A stretch of DNA of 64,000 nt from Flavobacterium branchiarum (GCF_030409845.1 NZ_JAUFQQ010000003.1:992001-1056000); one strand, 5' to 3'. Shown: positions 24,209-34,123, counted from the stretch's first letter. Numbers and translations: made by a program. The notes: generated by a model not told the origin, from the sequence alone.

Positions 24209-24667
24209 ATGACACTAGATTCAATAGATAAAAAATTACTATTACTACTTCAAACGGATAGTAAAAAAACAACCAAAGAACTATCCTTAAAATTAGACCT
24301 TTCGGTTACGGCAGTTTATGAACGAATAAAAAAGTTAGAGCGAGAAGGGATAATACATAAATATGTAGCATTACTAGACAAATCTAAAATAGAAAAAGGA
24401 TTTGTCGTTTTTTGCCACCTTAAACTTATTCAACATACGAAAGAGTTTTTAACGAAATTCGAAAGTGAAGTAACACAACTAAAAGAAGTTCTCGAATGTC
24501 ATCACGTTAGTGGTGATTACGATTATATTCTTAAAGTACTTGTAAAAGACATGGAAGCGTATCGTGAGTTTTTAGTAACCAAACTAACAACACTGCAGCA
24601 CATTGGTAGCACGCAAAGTACTTTCATGATTAGTGAAGTGAAAAATACAACCGTGATTTCTTTTTAG
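24209..24667 (+). CDS. Lrp/AsnC family transcriptional regulator
   Basis: A 152-residue regulator. The N-terminal winged helix-turn-helix (1-60) contains I-D-K-K-L-L-L-L-L-Q-T-D and D-L-S-V-T-A-V-Y-E-R-I-K-K-L-E-R-E-G-I-I. The C-terminal RAM effector domain contains V-S-G-D-Y-D-Y-I-L-K-V-L-V-K-D-M and T-F-M-I-S-E-V-K. It is divergent from the methionine gamma-lyase-like gene, the standard layout for a local amino-acid-responsive regulator. The C-terminal V-K-N-T-T is a usual family ending. Confidence 0.9.
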   Translation: MTLDSIDKKLLLLLQTDSKKTTKELSLKLDLSVTAVYERIKKLEREGIIHKYVALLDKSKIEKGFVVFCHLKLIQHTKEFLTKFESEVTQLKEVLECHHVSGDYDYILKVLVKDMEAYREFLVTKLTTLQHIGSTQSTFMISEVKNTTVISF

Positions 24668-25900
24668 GGGTTCTTAAGGGACAAAGGTTCAGAGTTGCAA
24701 AGGCACAAAGGATTTAAAAAAGAGGTTCTGAGGTGCTGAGTTTTTAGGAACAAAGGTTCAGAGTAACAAAGGTTCAGAGTAACAAAGGTTCAGAGTAACA
24801 AAGGTTCAAAGGTTTTGAGGAAGAGGTACTGAGCTTCTAAGGCTCTAAGCTTTTTAGGAGCAAAGGCTCAGAGTAAAAAAGGAGCAAAGGGTTTATCCGA
24901 ATGAATCCCATTCTTTGCGTCTTCGCGTCTTTGCGAGAGAATATTAGCTCAATCAATGCGTTAAAGGTTTTTTTTAAAGGTGCTGAGGTACTGAGTTTCT
25001 AAGGTTCTAAGTTTTTTAGGAACAAAGTCTCAGAGTAACAAAGGAGCAAAGTGTTTATCCGAATGAATCTCATTCTTTGCGTCTTCGCGTCTTTGCGAGA
25101 AAAACTGCTCAAGCAATATGATAAAGGTACTGAGGTACTGAGTTTCTAAGGCTCTAAGATTTTTAGGAGCAAAGGCTCAGAGTAACAAAGGAGCAAAGGG
25201 TTTATCCGAATGAATCTCATTCTTTGCGTCTTCGCGTCTTTGCGAGAGAATATTAGCTCAATCAACATGATAAAGGTTTTTGATAAAGATGCTAAGGTTC
25301 TGAGTTTTTTAGTTGCAAAGGTTTTTTTTAAGGCGCTGATTTGCTGATAGTTCTTAATTATTAGCTTTCAGCTTTATCCTAATTGTTTTAATTCTTTGCG
25401 TCTTCGCGTCTTTGCGAGAGAAAGTTAGCTCAATCAATGTGTTAAAGGTTCAGAGTTACAAAGGTTTCAAAGGTTTTGAGGAAGAGGTACTGAGGTACTG
25501 AGTTTCTAAGGCTCTAAGCTTTTTAGGAGCAAAGGCTCAGAGTAACAAAGGAGCAAAGGGTTTATCCGAATGAATCCCATTCTTTGCGTCTTCGCGTCTT
25601 TGCGAGAGAACATTAGCTCAATCAATGCGTTAAAGGCTCAGAGTTGCAAAGGTTCAAATGATTTTTTTTTAGGTGCTGAGATACTGAGTTTCTAGGGTTC
25701 TAAGTTTTTTAGGTATAAAAGGAGCAAAGGTTCAAAGGTTTTGAGGAAAAGGTTCTGAGAGTTCTTACTCAACAGCTTTCAGCTTTAGCTGGAAGAATCA
25801 ATAACCATAGAGTAAAGGCTTTAGTCGAATTATTTTAACTCTTTGCGTCTTCGCGTTTTTGCGAGGGAAAAAATCGGCTGAATCAGCATAAGTAATTCTA
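24668..25900. repeat. Large intergenic repeat field with six TTTGCGTCTTCGCGTCTTTG elements
   Basis: There is no gene in about 1.2 kb. Six copies of CTTTGCGTCTTCGCGTCTTT and its GCGAGAG continuation lie near 24911, 25073, 25220, 25392, 25580 and 25840. Most sit in a ~145-360-base larger unit that also includes CAAAGGTTCAGAGTAACAAA words, a (G/T)TACTGAGTTTCTAAGG word and TTTATCCGAATGAATC. The block appears to have spread by duplication. I recall the TTTGCGTCTTCGCG word from spacers of many Flavobacterium genomes. Confidence 0.8.
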
Positions 25901-26075
25901 TATTTTTTTAATTTCCACATAATACCTCAAAGTGGAAAAAACAAGAAACTTCATTTTATGCAAAATCTCAAATAAAATTTAACATTTTTATGTAATCATT
26001 ACCATAAGTTTTCCATACTTCGAGAAATCCTGAGAAAAAACTCTAGTTTTAAAGTTCAAACAAAACTTAATTCCT

Positions 26076-26083
26076 TAATTTTG
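26076..26083 (+). promoter_or_regulatory. Putative -7 box of lpdA
   Basis: TAATTTTG matches TAnnTTTG exactly and lies 30 bases upstream of the lpdA ATG. The -33 TTG element is not clear. Confidence 0.45.
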
Positions 26084-26112
26084 TATCGCTAAAAAAATAA
26101 AAAATCAATACT

Positions 26113-27516
26113 ATGAGTTCATTTGACGTAGTCATTATAGGTTCAGGTCCCGGCGGATATGTTTCGGCAATTCGTTGCGCACAATTAGGTTTCAAAACTG
26201 CTATAATCGAAAAGTACAATTCTCTTGGAGGAACTTGCTTAAATGTGGGTTGTATTCCTTCAAAAGCATTATTGTCTTCTTCGCATCATTATGCAGAGAT
26301 TAAACATTTTGCTGATCACGGAATTGAAGTTTCTGGTGAAGTAAAAGTAAATTTAGAGAAAATGATTGCTCGCAAGCAAGCTGTTGTAGATCAGACTGCT
26401 GGTGGGGTTAATTATTTAATGGATAAAAATAAAATTACTGTTTTAAAAGGATTAGGTTCGTTTGTAGATGCAACACATATTGCAGTTACTAAAGAAGATG
26501 GAACATCTGAAACTATTGAAGCAAAACATACAATTATTGCTACAGGTTCTAAGCCTTCATCATTGCCTTTTATCAAAATTGACAAAGAAAGAATCATTAC
26601 TTCTACAGAGGCATTAGCTTTGAAAGAAGTTCCTAAGCACCTAGTTATTATTGGTGGAGGAGTAATTGGTATCGAATTAGGTCAAGTATATTTACGTTTA
26701 GGATCACAAGTTTCTGTGGTTGAATTTATGGACAGAATTATTCCAGGAATGGATGGTGCTTTGTCTAAAGAATTAACTAAAGTATTGAAGAAACAAGGAA
26801 TGAAATTCTACGTTTCTCACAAAGTAAAATCGGTAGAAAGAAACGGAGATGCTGTTGTAGTTCAAGCTGAAAATGCAAAAGGAGAAACAATTACTTTAGA
26901 AGGAGATTATTCATTAGTTTCTGTAGGGCGTCGTCCATACACAGACGGATTAAATGCTGATAAAGCAGGAGTAAAAATTTCTGATAGAGGACAAGTAGAG
27001 GTAAACGACCATTTACAAACTAGTGTTCCAAATATCTATGCAATTGGTGATGTTGTTCGTGGAGCAATGTTGGCACACAAAGCAGAAGAAGAAGGAGCAA
27101 TGGTTGCTGAAATCTTAGCAGGTCAAAAACCACATATTGATTATAACTTAATTCCTGGTGTAGTTTACACTTGGCCAGAAGTTGCAGCTGTTGGACAAAC
27201 AGAAGAGCAAGTAAAAGCTTCGGGAGCTGAATATAAAGTTGGAAGTTTCCCATTTAAAGCGTTAGGACGTGCAAGAGCAAGTGGAGATTTAGATGGATTT
27301 GTAAAAATCATTGCAGATGCTAAAACGGATGAAGTTTTAGGAGTACATATGATTGGAGCTCGTACTGCTGATTTAATTGCAGAGGCTGTTACAGCAATGG
27401 AATTCAAAGCATCTGCTGAAGATATTTCAAGAATGAGTCATGCGCATCCAACATTTGCAGAAGCAATAAAAGAAGCTGCTTTGGCTGCTACAGATAACAG
27501 AGCATTACACGTATAG
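26113..27516 (+). CDS. lpdA: Dihydrolipoyl dehydrogenase
   Basis: A 467-residue flavoprotein, E3 of the pyruvate and 2-oxoglutarate dehydrogenase complexes (and glycine cleavage), reoxidising dihydrolipoamide with NAD+. FAD site G-S-G-P-G-G (10-15); redox disulfide G-G-T-C-L-N-V-G-C (Cys42, Cys47); NAD site G-G-G-V-I-G-I-E-L-G in the middle; A-I-G-D-V second FAD motif; and the catalytic H-A-H-P-T-F-A-E at the C-terminus (His445, Glu450). Full length. It is monocistronic, with a strong terminator after it. No E1/E2 genes are nearby, common in Bacteroidota. Confidence 0.97.
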   Translation: MSSFDVVIIGSGPGGYVSAIRCAQLGFKTAIIEKYNSLGGTCLNVGCIPSKALLSSSHHYAEIKHFADHGIEVSGEVKVNLEKMIARKQAVVDQTAGGVNYLMDKNKITVLKGLGSFVDATHIAVTKEDGTSETIEAKHTIIATGSKPSSLPFIKIDKERIITSTEALALKEVPKHLVIIGGGVIGIELGQVYLRLGSQVSVVEFMDRIIPGMDGALSKELTKVLKKQGMKFYVSHKVKSVERNGDAVVVQAENAKGETITLEGDYSLVSVGRRPYTDGLNADKAGVKISDRGQVEVNDHLQTSVPNIYAIGDVVRGAMLAHKAEEEGAMVAEILAGQKPHIDYNLIPGVVYTWPEVAAVGQTEEQVKASGAEYKVGSFPFKALGRARASGDLDGFVKIIADAKTDEVLGVHMIGARTADLIAEAVTAMEFKASAEDISRMSHAHPTFAEAIKEAALAATDNRALHV

Positions 27517-27540
27517 TAATACATCTTTGTATAAAAACAG

Positions 27541-27574
27541 AAACCCGACAATTAATTTAGTCGGGTTTTTTTTT
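27541..27574 (+). terminator. Terminator of lpdA
   Basis: Arms AAACCCGAC (27541-27549) and GTCGGGTTT (27560-27568), 10-base loop, then a run of T. It may also serve the convergent DoxX gene. Confidence 0.9.
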
Positions 27575-27594
27575 ATGTGGGATAGTAAAGTTTA

Positions 27595-27969
27595 TTAAGC
27601 AGTAAATACGCTTTTGTAATTATTCCAATATCTGTAAATTAAAAATAGATTTCCTAAAAATAACAAAGCTGCAACAGGTAAATTCTCAGGAGTCATAAAG
27701 TAATTAATAAATAAAATATTTATGGTAATAGGGAGAATTAAAATATTGGCTAGCGTTACATAACGGCCAATTACAAAGGCAATACCGCAAATTAGTTCTA
27801 TTGATTTTGCTAATGGCATTATGTAAGTTGATGCGATCAAACCGATATTAAATGCTTTGAAATTTCCAGTTACTACTGGTTCTGGCATTAAATTTAGAAA
27901 GTAACTTATAGAAGCAAAAAGCAGTAAAAGGCCAATTAAAGTTCTGATAATAATAGTAGCGATTTTCAT
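27595..27969 (-). CDS. DoxX family membrane protein
   Basis: A 124-residue protein with four membrane helices (about 5-22, 47-64, 70-88 and 97-115) and the DoxX-like G-L-L-L-L-F-A-S-I-S-Y-F start and K-S-I-E-L-I-C-G-I-A-F motif. DoxX proteins are small inner-membrane proteins linked to respiratory or redox complexes, with mostly unknown roles. It is monocistronic and convergent with lpdA. Confidence 0.75.
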   Translation of the reverse strand: MKIATIIIRTLIGLLLLFASISYFLNLMPEPVVTGNFKAFNIGLIASTYIMPLAKSIELICGIAFVIGRYVTLANILILPITINILFINYFMTPENLPVAALLFLGNLFLIYRYWNNYKSVFTA

Positions 27970-28165
27970 GATATTGATGATTTTTATAGATTAAAAAATA
28001 CAATTTTTGATATGAAATTACCTGATTCTAATAATTAAGAAAACGTGTTTAATTATTAAAATATTATGAATTATGTAAACTATTTAGTTGTGTTTTAGGA
28101 TTTGTTTAATGCTATATCAAATATAGTGATTTTTACGCTATAAATAAATGCGTGATTTATTATAT

Positions 28166-29065
28166 TTATGACTCTTTTTTAACATATTTTCTATAAATAA
28201 AATAGCCACCAGTTCCGATTAAAATAAAAGGCCAAATATTTATGAAAAACACAATTATTCCTTGGAGTATGTACCAACCATTTTTTAGAGCATCAATAAT
28301 TTCAATTCCAATATTAGGTTTGTAGGTATTACTGTCCTTGATACTGGCAATTACTTCTTCTTTTAGAGATTGATTTTGATACAGTTGTAACGTAATGGTG
28401 CTAAAATTAATTTGATCTTTTAGAGAAAGTTTTTCGATTTTACTAGCGTCATTTTGTTCTTTTTGAGCTGCAAGCGTATTTTCGGCCTGCATTACATCAT
28501 TTATCTTTTTGCCTTTGTTATCAATTGCTTTTTCAATTCTTTTATGATTTTCAGCACTTCTGTTTTGGGCTAATTGGTTTGCAAGTAGTTTTAAAGAAAC
28601 ATCATCGGCTTTGATAACACGGTAATCCAAAAAATCTATTTGTTTGGCAATTAATTTTATAACAGTATCGAGTTGCGTGTTAGGGACACGAATTGTTACG
28701 TTGTTTATTACAGAGTATTTTGTAGTTTGCAACGTACTATCTTGGCTTAATTTTGTTTGTATCTCATCGTGAATTGTGCTTTGTAAGTTGGTATAAGTGA
28801 CAAAACCTCCAAATTTCACCGTTGCATTTTCAATTGCATAAGTAGATTTTGCTACATTTTTGACTTTAAATTTTATGTCAGCGGTTCGAATAAACTGATG
28901 GCTACTGTCTTTTTTCTCAACAGCCGCCGCCGATGAAATAATATCAGTTGTTGCATTTGATGGATCTGAAATAGAATCTTCAGCTAATGAATCTGCTTTT
29001 TTACAGGAAAATAATACAGCGAGGAGTACTAATGTAGTCAAGCTAAATTTTGCAATTGTTTTCAT
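28166..29065 (-). CDS. DUF4349 domain lipoprotein
   Basis: I place the start at the ATG at 29065 (299 residues). An earlier in-frame ATG would add 69 residues without signal-peptide character, whereas this one begins M-K-T-I-A-K-F-S and has the lipobox V-L-F-S-C (Cys 21). The DUF4349 domain covers about 50-270: F-I-R-T-A-D-I-K-F-K-V-K-N-V, V-T-I-R-V-P-N and I-D-F-L-D-Y-R, then a coiled coil (A-E-N-T-L-A-A-Q-K-E-Q) and a strand F-S-T-I-T-L-Q. One transmembrane helix (about 268-288) follows and a basic tail ends it. Being both lipidated and membrane-spanning is usual for the family; its function is unknown. Confidence 0.8.
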   Translation of the reverse strand: MKTIAKFSLTTLVLLAVLFSCKKADSLAEDSISDPSNATTDIISSAAAVEKKDSSHQFIRTADIKFKVKNVAKSTYAIENATVKFGGFVTYTNLQSTIHDEIQTKLSQDSTLQTTKYSVINNVTIRVPNTQLDTVIKLIAKQIDFLDYRVIKADDVSLKLLANQLAQNRSAENHKRIEKAIDNKGKKINDVMQAENTLAAQKEQNDASKIEKLSLKDQINFSTITLQLYQNQSLKEEVIASIKDSNTYKPNIGIEIIDALKNGWYILQGIIVFFINIWPFILIGTGGYFIYRKYVKKES

Positions 29066-29245
29066 AGGTGATTGATATAAGTATTGATTAATAAATAGGT
29101 TTCTCGTAATAGTTTTTTTTAAAATAGGGTGTAAGTAGTTTTGTCTCAATAATCGTATCAATTTTAGAAATGGGTTATTATGTGGAGTAATAAAAAGCGT
29201 GCCAATATTTTTTGAGATAACATTATCGAAGGAATTTTTTTGTCG

Positions 29246-29253
29246 TAATTTTG
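29246..29253 (+). promoter_or_regulatory. Putative -7 box of the pabB operon
   Basis: TAATTTTG matches TAnnTTTG and lies 23 bases upstream of the pabB TTG start. The same box precedes lpdA. Confidence 0.45.
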
Positions 29254-29275
29254 AGGCATTAAAAAAAAACAATTT

Positions 29276-30562
29276 TTGAGAGTTTCAATTTACAAGGATA
29301 TTCCAAATCCTACAGGCTTTAAACAGCAACTTTTAGTTTGGGCACAACAATACCGAGAAGTTGTTTTTATGGATAGTAATTTATATCCACAAGAATATTC
29401 AAGCTTCGATTGTTTGCTGGCTGTAGATGCTTTTACGTCAATAAAAACCGATTTTCATAACGCATTCGAAGATTTAAAACAATACCAGCAGACCACTAAA
29501 GATTGGCTTTTTGGTTATCTTACTTATGACTTAAAAAATGATATTGAAGCGTTGCAATCTGCTAATTTTGATGGATTAGAATTTCCAGATTTATTTTTCT
29601 TTCAGCCTAAAAAAATATTTTTACTGAAAGGGAATCAGCTAGAGATTCAATATTTATCAATGTGTGATGATGAAGTAGAAGATGATTATAACGAGATTGC
29701 AACGCTTGAGACGCAATCCTATGTTTCATTGAATGAATTGGAGATAAAGCAACGAATTTCAAAAGAAGATTACATTGCTAAAGTAAATTCAGTTTTAGAA
29801 CATATTCATCGTGGAGATCTTTACGAAGCTAATTTTTGTATGGAATTTTATGCAGATGATGCGATAATCAATCCGTTAGAGAAATTCGAGAAACTAAATG
29901 AAATATCGCAAGCGCCATTAACTGTTTTCTTTAAAAACCATAAACAGTTTCTATTATCAGCTTCACCAGAAAGATACATTCGTAAAATAGGAGATCAGAT
30001 AATTTCGCAGCCTATCAAAGGAACTTCAAAACGTTTTGAAGATAATGCAGCCGATGCCGCTTCTAAAAAACAATTGGAGGCCGATCCAAAAGAACGTGCC
30101 GAAAATATTATGATTACCGATTTGGTTCGGAATGATTTATCGCATACAGCCCAAAAAGGGTCAGTTGAAGTGGTTGAATTATGCAAAATTTATTCGTTTT
30201 TGCAGGTGCATCAAATGATTACTACGATTACATCAAAATTAGATTCGCAATATTCGGCAATCGATGTTTTAAAAACTACATTTCCGATGGGAAGTATGAC
30301 AGGAGCACCAAAGATTTCGGCAATGAACATTATCGAAAAACTAGAAGAAACTAAACGTGGTCTGTATAGTGGGGCAGTAGGTTATTTTACTCCCTATGGA
30401 GATTTTGATTTTAATGTTGTTATTCGAAGTATTTTATATAATCAAGAAAATAAATACATTTCATTTTCGGTTGGGAGTGCAATAACAGCACAATCGGTTC
30501 CCGAAAAAGAATATGCAGAGTGTTTACTCAAGGCAAAAGCCATGCAACAAGTATTACAGTAG
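29276..30562 (+). CDS. pabB: Aminodeoxychorismate synthase component I
   Basis: A 428-residue chorismate-utilising enzyme, making 4-amino-4-deoxychorismate for folate with a PabA glutaminase. Signatures: H-R-G-D-L-Y-E-A-N-F (about 178-187), Q-P-I-K-G-T-S-K-R (Lys supplies the intermediate in PabB; anthranilate synthase has Ala here), D-L-V-R-N-D-L-S, G-S-M-T-G-A-P-K and Y-S-G-A-V-G-Y-F. P-I-K-G-T rather than P-I-A-G-T favours PabB over TrpE. TTG start. It is first of a likely pabB-tilS-dsbD operon, and no pabA lies adjacent. Confidence 0.92.
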   Translation: MRVSIYKDIPNPTGFKQQLLVWAQQYREVVFMDSNLYPQEYSSFDCLLAVDAFTSIKTDFHNAFEDLKQYQQTTKDWLFGYLTYDLKNDIEALQSANFDGLEFPDLFFFQPKKIFLLKGNQLEIQYLSMCDDEVEDDYNEIATLETQSYVSLNELEIKQRISKEDYIAKVNSVLEHIHRGDLYEANFCMEFYADDAIINPLEKFEKLNEISQAPLTVFFKNHKQFLLSASPERYIRKIGDQIISQPIKGTSKRFEDNAADAASKKQLEADPKERAENIMITDLVRNDLSHTAQKGSVEVVELCKIYSFLQVHQMITTITSKLDSQYSAIDVLKTTFPMGSMTGAPKISAMNIIEKLEETKRGLYSGAVGYFTPYGDFDFNVVIRSILYNQENKYISFSVGSAITAQSVPEKEYAECLLKAKAMQQVLQ

Positions 30563-30635
30563 TTAATGAAACTATTTTGTATTTTTAACGGCCTATTTGT
30601 AAAAACAAATTATAATAAAAGATTCAAATTTAAAT

Positions 30636-31943
30636 ATGCTTCAGAAATTTAAAAATCATGTTGCTCAAACGTTTCCTTTTTTAGAAAAAAAGAAATTACT
30701 ACTAGCTACAAGTGGCGGTTTGGATAGTATGGTTATGGTGCATTTATTGGCTCAATTAGATTATGATTTTGCGATTGCCCATTGTAATTTTCAGTTGCGA
30801 GGAATAGAAAGTTTTGGAGATCAAGACTTTGTAAGTTCGACTGCGACTAGTTTAAAACGACCTTTTTTTGTTACCCAGTTTGATACAGAGGCTTTTGCAA
30901 AAGATTATAAGCTTTCTACTCAGGTTGCGGCGAGAGAGTTGCGATACAATTGGTTTTATGAACTTTTGGAGACTAAAGGCTATGATTATATTTTAACGGC
31001 ACATCATGCCGATGATAACCTCGAAACGTTTATAATTAATTTAAGCCGTGGAACTGGATTAGATGGGCTACTAGGAATTCCGGAGCAAAATGATTCGCTT
31101 ATTCGTCCGCTTTTGCCATTTTCAAGAGAAGAAATAAAACAATACGCCGAAGAGAATACTATCGAATGGCGTGAGGACAGTAGTAATGCTTCAAATAAAT
31201 ACTTACGAAATAAAATCCGTCATGATTTAGTTCCGACTTTAAAAGAAATAAATCCTAATTTTTTGACCGCTTTCCAGAAAACACAAAACTATTTGCAAGA
31301 AGCACAAATTATGGTCGAAGACGCTTCGATTATGGTATATCAGCAAGTTGCAAAAGAAATTGATGATGAAATTCATTTTGATTTAACTCAGTTAAAGCGA
31401 TTAACAAATTATAAATCCTATTTGTATCAATGGCTTAACGAATATGATTTTACGGCTTGGGATGATATTTATGAGTTGGTTGAAAGTCAGTCGGGTAAGC
31501 AGGTTTTTTCGCCAGAATTCCGATTGATAAAAGATAGAAATACATTGATTTTAAGTCCGATTCGAGAAGATAAACAAGAAGAGTTTTATATTGAGAGTAG
31601 CGATCAAGAAGTTAATTTTCCCTTAAAATTAAAACTCTGTAACGTAGGTCACATAACTATAGAATCAAATAAAGCTATATTTGTTGATTCTGAAAAAATC
31701 CAGTTCCCTTTACTTTTACGTAAATGGAAAGAAGGAGATGTTTTTTATCCGTTTGGAATGAATGGAAAATCTAAAAAAGTAAGCAAGCTTTTTAAAGATG
31801 AAAAATTATCCTTGATTGAAAAAGAAAATACATGGATATTGTGCTCGGAAAATCAAATTGTTTGGGTTGTAGGAATCAGACAAGATGAGCGTTTTAAAAT
31901 AGAAAATACTACAAACCAGATATTAAAAATAGAATTACAATAA
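30636..31943 (+). CDS. tilS: tRNA(Ile)-lysidine synthase
   Basis: A 435-residue enzyme that ligates lysine to C34 of tRNA-Ile(CAU) with ATP, so the tRNA reads AUA and not AUG. The PP-loop motif S-G-G-L-D-S lies at 26-31. The N-terminal domain also has H-C-N-F-Q-L-R-G, T-A-H-H-A-D-D-N-L-E-T and R-P-L-L-P-F-S-R. The C-terminal TilS domain has L-L-R-K-W-K-E-G-D and G-K-S-K-K-V-S-K-L-F-K-D. The length is typical. Its stop overlaps the dsbD ATG by one base, so translation of the two is coupled. Confidence 0.95.
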   Translation: MLQKFKNHVAQTFPFLEKKKLLLATSGGLDSMVMVHLLAQLDYDFAIAHCNFQLRGIESFGDQDFVSSTATSLKRPFFVTQFDTEAFAKDYKLSTQVAARELRYNWFYELLETKGYDYILTAHHADDNLETFIINLSRGTGLDGLLGIPEQNDSLIRPLLPFSREEIKQYAEENTIEWREDSSNASNKYLRNKIRHDLVPTLKEINPNFLTAFQKTQNYLQEAQIMVEDASIMVYQQVAKEIDDEIHFDLTQLKRLTNYKSYLYQWLNEYDFTAWDDIYELVESQSGKQVFSPEFRLIKDRNTLILSPIREDKQEEFYIESSDQEVNFPLKLKLCNVGHITIESNKAIFVDSEKIQFPLLLRKWKEGDVFYPFGMNGKSKKVSKLFKDEKLSLIEKENTWILCSENQIVWVVGIRQDERFKIENTTNQILKIELQ

Positions 31944-34033
31944 TGAAATCAACCTATCTACTATCAAAGCAATTTTGGAATAATTCGATATTGTTTTTAT
32001 TGCTTTTCTTTTTTGCTTTTGCAAAAGGGAATGCGCAAATGTTAGAACCAGTAAAATGGACTTCTAAAATCGAGAAAAAATCAGGAAATAATTTTGTGTT
32101 AATTTTTGATGGAGTTATCGAGAAAGATTGGCATATTTATTCTCAATTTACCCCAGATGGTGGGCCATTAGCATTAGAAATTTCGTTTAAAAATCAAAAA
32201 GGGAATTATAATTTAGTTGGCAAAGCCAAAGAGGGAAAAACCAGAACAGCATTTAATGATATATTTGGTGTTAATGAAACTTTCTTTGAAGGGAAGGCTC
32301 ATATAGAACAAGAAATAACTATTATAAACCCTGATGTAAAAACAATCGAAGTCGAATTTGACTTTCAGATTTGTAAAGAGGTTTGTATTAATTTGAATAA
32401 GAAATTCTCTATTGCGGTTCCGGCCTCATTCAAGATGGATGCAACAGTTCCAGTTGCTAAAATAGAGGAAGTGAAAGAGGCGGTAACTCCAAAAGATGGA
32501 GTTGTTGTTGATACCGCAAAAACAGTTGTAGATACTGCAATTGTTGATGTAGAGCATGACAATGCAACTGTAACGGAGCATAATCAGGAAATGCCTGAGT
32601 CAGGTACACCAAGAAGTTTATGGTCTATTTTCTTTATTGCATTTTTATCAGGTTTTGCAGCGTTGCTTACTCCGTGTGTGTTTCCTATGATTCCTATGAC
32701 GGTTAGTTTTTTTACAAAACAAAGTAAAAGCAGAGCAAAAGGAATTAGAAATGCTATTATTTATGGATTTTCAATTATTGCAATCTATGTAATATTGGGG
32801 CTTATTGTAACTAAAGTATTTGGCGCAGATGCATTAAATGCTTTGTCTACAGATGTTTGGTTTAACTTAATCTTCTTTGTTATATTGATCATTTTTGCAA
32901 CCTCATTTTTGGGAGCTTTTGAAATTATGTTGCCAAATTCATGGGCAAATAAAGCCGATAAACAAGCAGATAGAGGTGGATTAATTGGGATATTGTTTAT
33001 GGCTTTGGCTTTAGCAATTGTATCGTTTTCATGTACAGGTCCAATTGTAGGAACCTTATTAGTTGAAGCAGCTTCAAATGGAGGAATTGCTCCAGTTATT
33101 GGAATGCTTGGTTTCTCGATGGCATTAGCTTTACCTTTTATGTTATTTGCAATGTTTCCAGGATGGTTAAATTCATTGCCTAAATCGGGTGGATGGTTGA
33201 ATACTGTAAAAGTTGTTTTAGGATTCCTTGAATTGGCTTTGGCATTCAAATTTTTATCAAATGCCGATTTGGTTTTACAATTGCATTTACTAGAAAGAGA
33301 AGTTTTTATAGCGATTTGGGTTGCAATTTTCGCGGCTCTAACATTATATTTATTCGGTAAGATTACATTGCCACACGATAGTCCTTTACAACATATTTCA
33401 GTTGGTCGATTGTATTTAGGATTACTTACGCTAGTTTTTACAGTGTATTTAATTCCGGGACTTTGGGGAGCACCGTTAAAATTAATTAGCGCTTTCCCAC
33501 CACCACCACAATATAGCGAAAGTCCATTTGGAGTAGGAGGATCAAGTAATTCGAATGCTGTTTTAGATAAAGGAATGCCTGATGGAGCAGAATTAGGCCC
33601 ACACGGAATTTTGGTTTTCCATGATTATGAAGATGGAGTCGCTTTTGCTAAATCAATCAACAAGCCTATTATGTTAGATTTTACAGGTTATGCTTGTGTG
33701 AACTGTAGAAAGATGGAAAACAATGTTTGGTCAGATGAAAGAATTCTACCAATATTAAAAAATGACATTGTCCTTATTTCTTTATATGTAGATGATAAAA
33801 GAGAGTTGCCTGCAGATAAGCAATACGTAACAGATTCAGGCGATAAAATTATTACTGTAGGTGATAAATGGACTGACTTTATGATTTCTAAATATAAAAC
33901 AAACACACAGCCATTGTATATTATGACCGATTTAGAAGGTAATAATTTAAACAAAACGAAACCGACAATTAGTTATGTTGGAGCAGATGAATATTTGAAA
34001 TGGTTGAAAGAAGGTATCTCAAATTTTAAATAA
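31943..34033 (+). CDS. dsbD: Thiol:disulfide interchange protein DsbD
   Basis: A 696-residue inner-membrane protein that carries electrons from cytoplasmic thioredoxin to periplasmic reductases and c-type cytochrome maturation. Signal peptide (1-31); N-terminal DsbD-alpha domain (about 35-155); acidic linker; eight membrane helices (about 227-500) with the Cys pair L-T-P-C-V-F-P-M and S-F-S-C-T-G-P; C-terminal thioredoxin-like domain with Y-A-C-V-N-C-R-K (Cys585, Cys588). Full length and intact. It overlaps tilS by one base and has a strong terminator after it. Confidence 0.93.
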   Translation: MKSTYLLSKQFWNNSILFLLLFFFAFAKGNAQMLEPVKWTSKIEKKSGNNFVLIFDGVIEKDWHIYSQFTPDGGPLALEISFKNQKGNYNLVGKAKEGKTRTAFNDIFGVNETFFEGKAHIEQEITIINPDVKTIEVEFDFQICKEVCINLNKKFSIAVPASFKMDATVPVAKIEEVKEAVTPKDGVVVDTAKTVVDTAIVDVEHDNATVTEHNQEMPESGTPRSLWSIFFIAFLSGFAALLTPCVFPMIPMTVSFFTKQSKSRAKGIRNAIIYGFSIIAIYVILGLIVTKVFGADALNALSTDVWFNLIFFVILIIFATSFLGAFEIMLPNSWANKADKQADRGGLIGILFMALALAIVSFSCTGPIVGTLLVEAASNGGIAPVIGMLGFSMALALPFMLFAMFPGWLNSLPKSGGWLNTVKVVLGFLELALAFKFLSNADLVLQLHLLEREVFIAIWVAIFAALTLYLFGKITLPHDSPLQHISVGRLYLGLLTLVFTVYLIPGLWGAPLKLISAFPPPPQYSESPFGVGGSSNSNAVLDKGMPDGAELGPHGILVFHDYEDGVAFAKSINKPIMLDFTGYACVNCRKMENNVWSDERILPILKNDIVLISLYVDDKRELPADKQYVTDSGDKIITVGDKWTDFMISKYKTNTQPLYIMTDLEGNNLNKTKPTISYVGADEYLKWLKEGISNFK

Positions 34034-34060
34034 AAATATAAGGTTGAAGTTAATTCAAAC

Positions 34061-34100
34061 AAAAAGCACTCTGAGTTTATACTTAGAGTGCTTTTTTATT
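34061..34100. terminator. Bidirectional terminator between dsbD and amt
   Basis: AAAAAGCACTCT (34061-34072) pairs with 34085-34096, a 12-bp perfect stem with T-runs in both directions between convergent genes. Confidence 0.9.
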
Positions 34101-34123
34101 TATGTTAGATTTGGAATGTTTTA

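Noticed and set aside
24900..25870. Possible CRISPR array from six TTTGCGTCTTCGCG copies
   Set aside because: Spacing is irregular (about 145-260 bases) and the sequence between copies is itself repeated; no cas genes.
29066..29272. 69-codon N-terminal extension of the DUF4349 lipoprotein
   Set aside because: The extension hides the signal peptide and lipobox, so the start at 29065 is preferred.
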